15,789 nt of DNA from Halobacteriales archaeon QS_9_67_15 (GTDB lineage Archaea > Halobacteriota > Halobacteria > Halobacteriales > Haloarculaceae): contig PXSD01000094.1 of the NCBI GenBank assembly GCA_003023165.1, forward strand, positions 1 to 15,789, in the 5' to 3' direction. Below, piece after piece: positions 1 through 8,209 of the stretch (the first letter of the stretch is position 1; each line of letters starts with the position of its first letter). The translations under genes were made by a program, and so were the position numbers. The notes under the pieces are model-generated. The model made no database searches and was not told the origin of the DNA. It worked only from the letters and a program-made list of their open reading frames with translations.

Positions 1-1
1 A

Positions 2-30
2 ATCCGGAAATAATCTACAATAATCCGTAT
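2..30. repeat. 29-bp direct repeat, copy 1
   Basis: An exact 29-base match to 10004-10032, beginning ATCCGGAAATAATC and ending ATAATCCGTAT. It is strikingly AT-rich for this GC-rich DNA. The outer arms are imperfectly inverted (CGGA near the left end, TCCG near the right end), and the hexamer AATCCG occurs twice, at 1-6 and 22-27. The match stops at once outside the 29 bases. It lies at the very edge of the window, so what precedes it is unknown. It could be a recombination or insertion footprint, a binding site, or an assembly join. Confidence 0.9.
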
Positions 31-192
31 CAAGCCTCCTCGCCGCCCAGATCAAGGTGGTCGAGGGTACTCGGTCACGGGGCGGACAGCGAGGGCGCCG
101 TACCCTCTCCATCTCTCTCGTCCGGCAGTCGGCCAGCGTTCCTAACTGGTTTGGCAGAGGCCACGTTACGTGAGCGGTCGTGTGTGCGTATC

Positions 193-579
193 ATGAGCGC
201 AGCCGATGGTAACCGTCCTGCTGCGGAGTTGGAAGTCAGCGGTGAACTTGTCGGGGCGGTCGCCGGTGGCGTCGAGAAGGTCGCTGCGGACGCTCGAACG
301 GCGGCACGGCAGACCGTCGAAGACGCGGATCTCGCCGCGGTCGAGTCCGACAAGTGGTATCCGCTTGAAGCGTGTGTCGACGCCACCGAGGCGATCCACG
401 ACCGCGTCGGCGACGAGGACGGACGTGTCGAGTGTGAGACCGCCTATCCCTGTGCGTTCGACCGCGGGATCGTCGAGGGTGTCGCGGTCGCCCACGCCGA
501 CGGGTTCGTCTGCGTCACCGGGATCGGTGCCTGCCGGAACGACGGCCCCGGTCGCCACACGTACGACGTGAGTTGGTGA
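193..579 (+). CDS. Short haloarchaeal V4R/DUF2378-like protein, probably internally shortened
   Basis: A 128-residue acidic protein of haloarchaeal style. The N-terminal half ends in a KWYPLEACVDATEAI segment. The C-terminal half has a YPCAFDRGIVEGVA motif and ends GACRNDG...TYDVSW. As I remember them, haloarchaeal relatives of the V4R / DUF2378-like ligand-binding fold have this WYP segment, a PYPCxFDRGI motif and a final CRxDG...Y.V.W, but with roughly 50-60 more residues between the first two. Here IHDRVG runs straight into DEDGRVE (about 405-430), suggesting an in-frame internal deletion. I chose ATG 193 over the upstream TTG at 151 because a weak TATA-like GTTACGT (165-171) lies about 25 nt upstream. 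No ligand-binding role can be assigned. The family call is from memory and uncertain; the reading frame itself is better supported. Confidence 0.55.
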   Translation: MSAADGNRPAAELEVSGELVGAVAGGVEKVAADARTAARQTVEDADLAAVESDKWYPLEACVDATEAIHDRVGDEDGRVECETAYPCAFDRGIVEGVAVAHADGFVCVTGIGACRNDGPGRHTYDVSW

Positions 580-659
580 CGGCGTTGGGACGACACCCCA
601 CGTTGTGCGACGAACCGGGCGACGGCGGCGCAGTTCACTTCCACTCCGCTTTGCGAACC

Positions 660-668
660 TTCTTATCT
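660..668 (+). promoter_or_regulatory. Archaeal TATA box for mcm
   Basis: TTCTTATCT is an AT-rich island in GC-rich DNA. Its centre is about 32 nt before the mcm ATG at 696, which fits an archaeal TATA element giving a transcript with a very short leader. No Shine-Dalgarno sequence is present before the ATG. Confidence 0.55.
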
Positions 669-695
669 GAGCGCGGGCTAAGCTGTGGTCACCCA

Positions 696-3600
696 ATGGC
701 GCGCGCGGAAAACACCGAACTGATAGACGCCTTCGAGGACCTCTACCGGGACTACTACCGCAACGAGATCGGGGAACTCGCCCAGCGGTACCCGAACGAG
801 CAGAAGTCGCTCTATCTCGACTGGCAGGACATCTATCGGTTCGACCCCGATCTCGCCGACGACGTGAAGAGCCACCCCGAGGAGCTGCGCGACTACGCCG
901 AGGAAGCGCTCCGGCTCTACGACCTCCCCGTCGACGTGAAGCTCGGGCAGGCCCACGTCCGCGTCCACAACCTCCCCGACAGCACCGATATCCGCGATAT
1001 CCGCGCCGACCACCGCGGCCAGCTCATCAGCGTCCAAGGCATCGTCCGCAAGGCCACCGACGTCAAGCCCAAGATCACCCAGGCCGCCTTCGAGTGCCAG
1101 CGCTGCGGGACGCTCACCCGCATCCCCCAGCAGAGCGGGGAGTTCCAGGAACCTCACGAGTGCCAGGGCTGTGAGCGACAGGGCCCCTTCCGGGTCAACT
1201 TCGACCAGTCGGAGTTCGTCGACGCCCAGAAGATCCGGGTCCAGGAGTCGCCCGAGGGACTGCGCGGCGGCGAGACGCCCCAGAGCATCGACGTGAACAT
1301 CGAGGACGACATCACCGGCGAAGTGACCGCCGGCGACCACGTCCGCGTCGCGGGCGTCCTCAAGTTAGACCAGCAGGGGAGCGACCAGGACCAGTCGCCG
1401 ATGTTCGACGTCTACATGGGCGGCTTCTCCGTCGAAATCGAGGACGAACAGTTCGAGGAGATGGACATCACCGAGGCGGACAAAAACGAGATCATCGAGC
1501 TCTCGACCGAGGACGACATCTACGACAAGATGGTCGGCGCCATCGCGCCCTCCATCTACGGCTACGAGCGCGAGAAGCTCTCGATGATCCTCCAGCTCTT
1601 TTCGGGGGTCACCAAACACCTTCCTGACGAATCTCGGATTCGAGGCGATCTGCATATGCTCCTGATCGGGGATCCGGGTACGGGAAAGTGTCAAAAATAC
1701 TATACAGAAGTAACGTTAGAAGACGGTAGAGAGGTCGCTATCGGGGATCTAGTCGAGTCGAACCTCGAAGATCCGGTAGCAGTCGACGACGGGGTCTACA
1801 ACCCAGTCGATATCGGGGTTCAGACGGTCACAAAAGACGGAGAAATCGAAACTGGCCGCGCGACCAAAGTCTGGAAACGTGAAGCGCCAGACCGGATGTA
1901 CCGGATTACACTAGCCTCGGGGCGAGAAATAGAGGTGACCCCGTCGCACCCGCTGTTCGAGCAGTCAAACAGGGGGTTATCTCCTCAACGAGCGGACCAA
2001 TTAGCGGAGGGAGACCTCATCGCAGTTCCCGGGGATCTCGACGCAGATTGGGACGATTCACTCGACATCCCGTTCCAGCGGGTCGACGCACACAACGCGA
2101 ACTCGTTTACACCGCCTGACCAGATCGAGCCCCCGCTGGCTCGGCTCCTCGGGTATATCATCGCCGAAGGATATACTCACATCTCGGGGTCGAGCGCCGC
2201 GACTGCCATCACGAACGTCGACGAGGAGATACTGACAGATGCGGAAAACTGCTTCAGGCGGCTCGGCCTTCGATGTTCTCGTCGGGAGAAACACGATCAC
2301 GAAATCGCCGAGGTCGTCAGTTGCTCCTCAATGGAGTTCGTCCGGTTCCTCAAAGAACTCGAACTGAATATCCTCGAAACCTCGGAGAGTCAAGTGGTCC
2401 CCAGCTGTCTCAAGCGAGCGAGTCCACCGAACAAGGCCGCATTCTTGCGGGCATACATCGACAGCGAGGGGACTGTCTCTGCTAAGGAACGCGAACTGAC
2501 CGTCTCCTCGATGAGCCGAGAGTTACTCGATGGCGTGCAGACACTGCTGGTCGCGTTCGGCATCCAGAGTCACTTAACGGAACGACACAACGGCAGTTTC
2601 CGCCTCCATATCAGCGGACGGGACTTCGTCAAATACATCGACGAGATCGGATTCATCACGGAACGCAAGACTGCGGCGTCAGAAGTATTCGACGACGTTT
2701 CGGAGAACACGAACACCGACGTGATCCCCGGACTCAGTGACGACCTCCGGCGGATCCGGGAAGCGCTCGCGTTGTCACAGTTCGACCTCGAGTTACCACG
2801 ACCGACGTATCAACACTACGAACGCGGTGACAGAAACCCGAGCAAAGCGAGTCTCCGAGCGGTCGTCGATACGTTCGAGGCTCGTATCGCATGGTTTCGT
2901 GAAAAGCACGACGAATTGATGGATGGACAGTGGCAAGCCGTCGAAACACTGAGAGAGGAGCTGAACGTCTCTCAGAAGACATTGGCTAACGGGATGGATG
3001 TCTCTCAGACAGCAATCAGCTACTACGAACGTAACGAAGTAGTCCCCGACGGCGGCCAGACAGCGGCCGCGAAGGATGTGATCCTGGACCGTCTCAACGA
3101 GGCACTGTCTGTCACTTCCGACATCGCTGAACTCCGTGAGCTGTGCGAAAACGACATTCACTGGGACCGGATCAGGTCCATAGAATCGACCGAACCGGAT
3201 TACGAGTGGGTTTACGACCTCGAAGTCGCTGAGACACATACCTATCTCGGGAACGGCGTCGTCTCGCACAACTCCCAGATGCTCTCGTACATCCAGAACA
3301 TCGCGCCTCGGTCGGTCTACACCTCGGGGAAGGGGTCGTCGTCGGCCGGGCTCTGTGTCACTGGGGACACACTGATCCACACGAACGGCGGGTTCAGAGA
3401 GATTCAGGATATCGTAAGCGAAGAGTTACCCGATCCGGTCGAGTGTCTGGCGGATGTCTGAAAAACCCTGTCGGCGGATCGAGACGAGTCACGGAAAGGA
3501 ACTCGAAGCGTCCGTCAATACGCCGGTCCTGGTCTGTGATACAGACGGGATCGAGTGGCGCGAGATATCGGAGGTCGAACCCGGCGACCACGTGGCCGTT

Positions 3601-6600
3601 CCACGGTTCGACGACCTCGACCGAGAGGAGGTCGAGGTTCGAGAATTTCTCGAACTCACAACCGAGAAAGTACGCCTCTCCGGAGAATCTATCTCGTTTC
3701 TCCGCGAGTCGCTGTGCGACGAGTTCGGAACGCTCCGAGACGCCGCGGACACTCTCGACCTCTCGGAGGACTTCATCTACCTCCATCTGAAGAACCGTCA
3801 CGTCCCACTGGAGAAGTTGGATCGAATGCTCGATGCAGTCGGTGCGACCCGAGGCGACATCACGTTCGACCGGTTCATGCTCAGACACGGGGACAGCATC
3901 ACAGTCCCCGAGACGTTCGACGAGGACCTGATGTACCTCCTCGGACTCGTATTCGGTGACGGCGACATCTCCATTGAGCGGCGAGACGGAAACCGGGGAC
4001 TCGTGAGGATCTCGAATGGCGACGAACAGCTACTCCGGCGGGCCGCAGACGTATTCGAGGAGAAATTCGATAAGCGGCCGAAGATCGAACGACAGGACGA
4101 CAGGGTCCCGTGTATCCGCGTGTACAGCGCGACCATCGCGAGGCTGTTCGCAAACGCGGGGATGCAGACGCCGAAGGCCGACCTCGCGCTGGCTCCCGAA
4201 CTGACGACTGCAGCGCACGCCGACGCATTCCTCCGCGGACTGATGGACGCCGATGGGTCCGTCTCGGTACGTGAAACTGGTGGGTCGAGCGTTCTCATCT
4301 CCACGATCAGCGATACGCTCGCAGACCAAGTGCAGTTACTGCTGGAGACCTACGGTGTCCGCACCAGTACTCGCGAACGCGACCGCCGTGGGACGTACGA
4401 ACTCGAAGACGGGCGCACGATCGAGTCGAAGCACGTCCAGCAGTTCGTCGAGATATACGGTGCCGATATCGACAGATACGCGGAAGCGATCGGGTTCGAA
4501 TCCAGCGAGAAGCAGGCGGCGCTCGAATCGCTAGTCGGAGAACCGCGGCGTCAGCAGGAGCGACTGCCGCTCGGAACAACACTCGCAGCCGTCGATGGGG
4601 CCGCCGGGCAGTACTACCAGAATATCAACCGAGGAGATGATCCCGGACGGACGCGCGCTCGGTCGATGCTCGACGACATCGATCTCGGATCGGTCGAGCC
4701 GCTCGTCGAAGAAGCCGTCGACGCGGACCTTCGATGGGACGAGGTCGTCGCAGCTATCGATACCGGTGAGAAAGAGGTATTCGACCTCACCGTTCCCCAG
4801 ACTCACAATTTCGTCGGAAACGGGATCGTAACGCACAATACTGCAGCAGCTGTGAGAGACGACTTCGGCGACGGACAGCAGTGGACGCTCGAAGCGGGGG
4901 CGCTGGTCCTCGCGGACCAGGGCATCGCCGCGGTCGACGAGCTGGACAAGATGCGCTGTGTCACGGGAGAGACGCTCGTCCACTTCGGCGACCGGATCAC
5001 GAGAATCGACGACTTCGCGCGCGAGGCAGCGGAGAGCGGACCCGTCGAGCGACTCCCGAACGGTCGCACGATCCGTGATGTCGACGCAACAGCGTGGACG
5101 ATGACCGGCGACGGCTCGCTGGTCGAGCGGCCGGTCACCGCGGTCCACGAGTACGACGCTCCCGAGGAACTGTACCGGGTCCAGCTGGAAACCGGCGAGC
5201 GGCTCACCGGGACCGCCGGGTCGAGACACCGGCGAACGGTCTCGAACCCGGTGATTGGGTATACGTCCCCCGACATCTGCAGTCGACAGCGACGGACGGT
5301 GGAACGGCCGCACTGGCGGCTCGAGAAAACGAGTCGGCCGGAGGCACCGACGGGGCCGGGAGCGGAAAGCCGTCCGACGAACCGGGCGTTTCGACTGCGT
5401 TCGGTACGGTACTCGGATATCTCGCCGGCGACGGGAACGTCTTCTACGACCAATCCGACGGCGTCTACGGAATTCGCTTCACCAACGCCGAAGCGCAGTT
5501 GCTCGCGGACTTCGAGCGCGCGTGCCGAACGGCGTTCGACGCGGAGTCGGTTCGGCCGCCGAGCGAGCAGCGCGCGGACGGCGTCGAGACCGTCCGGCTC
5601 CACGGACGCGAGTACGCGGACGCGGTTCTCGAGGCGGGGATGAACCTGCAGACCTACGACGGGAAGCGGCTCCCCGAGGCGGTAAGCCGGTCGTCGCGGG
5701 AGACCAAAGCCGCGTTTCTCCGGGCGCTCGCCGACAGCGAGGGGACCGTCGAGGACCGGAATCTCCGGGTCTTCTCGTCGAGCTACGACCTGCTCGTCGG
5801 CGCGAAACACCTCCTGCTGGAGTTCGGGGCCACGAGCCAGATCCAGACGCGCCCACAGGACGACAAGCGCGACGTGTACGTGCTCGTCGTTACCGAGGCC
5901 GACTCGCTGGCGGCGTTCAGCCGCGAGATCGGGTTCACGCTCGACCGGAAACAGGCGGCGCTCGACGACGCAGTCCAACGCGTCACTGGCACCCGGACTA
6001 TCGTCGACGTGATCCCAGATTGCGACGGGCAGCTCGCCGAGACGCGGGAGTCGCTCCGGCTCTACCGGTCCGAGTGCGGGATCAACGACGCGACCTACTG
6101 CAACTTCGAGACCGGCGACGCGAACCTCTCGTTCCTGAAGGGCCAAGAGATAGTCGACGCGTTCGAGGAACGCAAGCGGGTCGCTCGGGAGGACCTCGAG
6201 GAACTCGCGACCGACCCGGACTGGGAGACGCTGGAGCGACTGCGGACGGCGTATCACGTTTCACAGTCCGAACTGGCCGAATCGACGGAGTACAGCCAGC
6301 AACAGGTCTCTTACCGGTGGGGCGACGACGAGGAACTGCGAGAGGTCGTCCGGGAACGCCTCGCCGAAACGGCCGAAGCGGTCGCAGAGACGGACCTCAC
6401 GCGGCTCAGACAGCTCGTCTACGGCGACGTGAAGTGGCGACGTGTCGAGTCCGTGGAGCCGGTCTCGGCAACCGAACCGGACGACTTCGTCCGTGTCCAG
6501 CGCGAGCGACTCGCCACGGTGCTCGATCGTCCGGTCGAGGACGCGCTCGAACGCGGCCGAGAACTGCTTCGAACGGATCCCGCCCTCGACAGTTGGGACG

Positions 6601-7784
6601 CCATGCGGGAGACGCTCTCGGCGTACGGTGTATCACTCGCGACCATCGCGGACGACCTCGGCGTCGACCAGTCGACGCTGTCACACTGGAGTCGCGGCGT
6701 CGTCAAGACTGACCGCTTCGACGAAGTTCGAGTGGCGGCTCGCAAACGGATCGACGACGTACGAGCGGAGATCGAATCGCTCGTCGACGACGTCGAGAGT
6801 CGACAGCGACCGAAGGTCTACGACCTGACGGTCGAGGGGACCCACAACTTCGTCGCAAACGGAATGGTCGTCCACAACTCCGAGGACCGCTCGGCGATGC
6901 ACCAGGCGCTCGAACAGCAGGAGATCAGCGTCTCGAAGGCCGGCATCAACGCGACGCTGAAGTCGCGGTGCTCGCTGCTCGGTGCGGCGAACCCGAAGTA
7001 CGGCCGCTTCGACCAGTACGAGCCGATCAGCGAGCAGATCGACCTCGAACCGGCGCTGATCTCCCGGTTCGACCTGATCTTCACCGTCACGGACCAGCCC
7101 AACGAGGAGAAAGACCGGGACCTCGCGGACCACATCCTTCGGACGAACTACGCGGGGGAGCTCCACACCCACCGCGTCGAGTCGAACACGTCGAACTTCA
7201 GCGACGAGGAGGTCGACAACGTTACGGACGACGTCGCGCCGACGATCGAGCCGGAGCTCCTGCGCAAGTACATCGCCTACGCGAAGCGCAACTGCTACCC
7301 GACGATGACCGAGGAGGCTCGCCAGGAGATCGAAGACTTCTACGTCGACCTGCGGACGCAGGGTGTCGACGAGGACGCCGCGGTGCCGGTGACGGCGCGG
7401 AAGCTGGAGGCGATCGTCCGACTGGCGGAGGCATCGGCGCGGGTGCGGCTCTCCGATACGGTCAGTGCCGAGGACGCGGAGCGCGTCATCGAGATCGTCC
7501 GGTCATGCATGGAAAACGTCGGGGTCGACCCCGAGACGGGCGAACTCGACGCGGACATGATCGAGGCGGGGACGACGAAGACCCAGCGCGACCGTATCAA
7601 GAACATCAAGCAGCTCATCAACGACCTCGAGGAGGAGTACGACGAGGGCGCGCCGGTCGACGTGGTCGTCGAGCGTGCCGAGGAGGTCGGAATGGACGAG
7701 ACGAAGGCCGAACACGAGATAGACAAGCTCAAGCAGAAAGGCGAGGTGTACGAGCCCCAGACCGACTACCTCCGCACCACATAA
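696..7784 (+). CDS. mcm: Replicative DNA helicase MCM with three inteins; reading frame broken inside inteins 2 and 3
   Basis: MCM is the ring-shaped 3'-5' helicase that unwinds DNA at archaeal replication forks. Exteins are 696-1688 (331 aa), 3273-3353 (27 aa), 4840-4956 (39 aa) and 6879-7781 (301 aa), giving a 698-residue mature protein, full length for haloarchaeal MCM. Visible motifs in the mature protein: zinc cysteines C134, C137, C156 and C159; Walker A GDPGTGK 325-331 plus S332; Walker B AVDELDKM around 389-396; sensor 1 AANPKYGR around N435; arginine finger SRFD (R460). A winged-helix region is expected at the C-terminus. ATG 696 matches the family N-terminus; an in-frame upstream extension from 573 is ignored. 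Frame 3 is used to about 3440, frame 1 to about 5218, then frame 3 again. Both switches are inside inteins. As written, the gene cannot give one continuous protein, so the sequence is either mutated or misassembled there. The stop overlaps the next gene's ATG. Confidence 0.95.
1689..3272 (+). mobile_element. MCM intein 1 (Walker A site), 528 aa, LAGLIDADG endonuclease plus two HTH motifs
   Basis: A complete in-frame intein inserted between K and S of the Walker A motif GDPGTGK/S. It starts with Cys1 (CQKYYTEV, block A). Block B VTPSHPLF, carrying the conserved His, is at about residues 83-90. It ends in block F/G (YDLEVAETHTYLGNG then VVSHN), with Ser as the first C-extein residue. LAGLIDADG helices are LLGYIIAEG (153-161) and LRAYIDSEG (253-261), each with its acidic residue, so the homing endonuclease looks active. 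Residues about 354-395 (LRRIREALALSQ...YQHYERG) and 419-450 (LREELNVSQ...ISYYERN) look like two XRE-type helix-turn-helix units between the endonuclease and block F. The DNA is visibly more AT-rich than the exteins and uses more A/T-ending codons, which suggests recent acquisition. Confidence 0.95.
3354..4839 (+). mobile_element. MCM intein 2 (helix-2-insert site), frameshifted, LAGLIDADG endonuclease
   Basis: Inserted between L and T in the extein context SSSAGL/TAAAVRDDF. Block A is CVTGDTLIHT and block G is VGNGIVTHN, with Thr as the following extein residue. The first 35 codons (3354-3458) are in the mcm frame and end at TGA 3459-3461. The rest is in frame 1, recognisable from VWRMSEKPCRRIET (3445 on), so the frame changes between about 3430 and 3445. 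Relative to intein 1, about 28 residues appear missing between block A and the VW segment. LAGLIDADG helices LLGLVFGDG and LRGLMDADG keep their acidic residues. Ahead of them lies an HTH-like stretch (about 3730-3830, including LRDAADTLDLSED). The intein is about 495 codons as it stands. It may be non-functional, a misassembly, or less likely a split intein. Confidence 0.9.
3430..3461 (+). other. Frame switch and probable deletion in intein 2
   Basis: Frame 3 reads ELPDPVECLADV then TGA at 3459-3461. Frame 1 already carries the family-like VWRM from 3445, with ATG 3454 overlapping the stop by 8 nt. The change is therefore upstream of 3445 and not in the A5 run at 3461-3465. Loss of a segment of length 3n+2 would explain both the shift and the missing residues. 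A one-base insertion would explain only the shift. Confidence 0.75.
4957..6878 (+). mobile_element. MCM intein 3 (after Walker B), frameshifted, endonuclease plus extra HTH domain
   Basis: Inserted between R and S directly after Walker B (DELDKMR/SEDRSAM). It starts CVTGETLVHF and ends EGTHNFVANG then MVVHN, followed by extein Ser. About 640 codons, unusually large. The frame changes from 1 to 3 at about 5217-5222, between LTGTA and VETPANGLEPGDW. The DHP-type His segment of block B expected after GTA is absent, so a 3n+1-base loss is likely. LAGLIDADG helices are VLGYLAGDG (about 5409-5435) and LRALADSEG (about 5718-5744), both with acidic residues. HTH-like units appear at about 6239-6335 (VSQSELAEST) and 6603-6698 (IADDLGVDQSTLSHWSRG). 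The second lies in a block inserted between VKWRRVESVEPV and KVYDLTVEGTHNF, which are contiguous in inteins 1 and 2. GC content is close to that of the exteins, unlike intein 1. Confidence 0.9.
5205..5225 (+). other. Frame switch and loss of block B in intein 3
   Basis: Frame 1 gives ETGERLTGTA up to 5217 and then loses family sense. Frame 3 becomes sensible at 5220 with VETPANGLEPGDW. Intein block B in this position usually reads like GTADHPV followed by roughly a dozen residues, and these are missing. No plausible start codon or stop pairing occurs here, so a split-gene explanation does not fit. Confidence 0.75.
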
Positions 7785-8113
7785 TGGACCGGATCTCCGC
7801 CCTCAGGAACGTCGAGGACGCGCTCGGCGAGTTCGAGGACGGCGAGATCGACCTGGCGACGCTGGAACGAGACGTCCGGGGAACGCTGCGGACCTACGCG
7901 ACGGAGTTCGAGGGTGACCTGGCGGCCTACCGCGCCCGGAGCGATAGCGGATCGGAGGCCGGAGACGGAAGTGGACCTGGGAGCGGAGACGGAGCGGGAG
8001 GTGTCGACGGGATCGTCGTCCTCGCGGGGTCGCGACAGGGTGCCCGCGACCGGGTGCGCGACCTGGTCGACCGTCCCGGAGCGTTCACCGTCGAACGGTA
8101 CGACGGGGAGTGA
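7784..8113 (+). CDS. Haloarchaeal small conserved protein following mcm (DUF7854-like)
   Basis: A 109-residue acidic protein whose ATG overlaps the mcm stop (TAATG), so it is translationally coupled and co-transcribed with mcm. The N-terminal half (MDRISALRNVEDAL...FEDGEIDLATLERDVRGTLRTYATEF) is probably helical. A Gly/Ser/Asp-rich linker (about residues 52-72) follows, then a short C-terminal strand-helix segment (GIVVLAGSRQGARDRVRDLV). I recognise it as a haloarchaea-specific family that regularly follows mcm; the DUF number is from memory. Function unknown. The fixed position next to the replicative helicase hints at a role in replication or its control, but nothing in the sequence shows an enzyme motif. 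Confidence 0.8.
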   Translation: MDRISALRNVEDALGEFEDGEIDLATLERDVRGTLRTYATEFEGDLAAYRARSDSGSEAGDGSGPGSGDGAGGVDGIVVLAGSRQGARDRVRDLVDRPGAFTVERYDGE

Positions 8114-8162
8114 CCGGGCGCGACCGGCAGACGGGGCGCCAGGCAGTCGCGCGGAACGGAAG

Positions 8163-8170
8163 CATTTTGT
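8163..8170 (+). promoter_or_regulatory. Putative archaeal TATA element
   Basis: CATTTTGT is the only AT-rich stretch in the 96-nt gap before the gene at 8210. Transcription would start about 15-20 nt before that ATG. It matches the loose haloarchaeal TTTTWW-type TATA preference but is weak evidence alone. Confidence 0.4.
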
Positions 8171-8209
8171 TCGCGCCGCGGATAGGTGGAGCGAACCGAT
8201 CGACCAGCG

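Noticed and set aside
166..696. 176-codon minus-strand frame opposite the first gene
   Set aside because: Arg/Thr-rich shadow composition, while the plus strand has recognisable PYPC-type and C-terminal motifs.
3461..3465. A5 run as a simple homopolymer sequencing error causing the intein 2 frameshift
   Set aside because: Family-like sequence (VWRM) is already in the new frame from 3445, upstream of the run, and residues are missing, so a one-base error at the run does not explain it.
4803..6257. Long minus-strand open frame of 484 codons across intein 3
   Set aside because: Typical antisense shadow in GC-rich DNA; composition is Arg/Ser/Ala/Val-rich without motifs, while the plus strand carries clear intein and MCM sequence.
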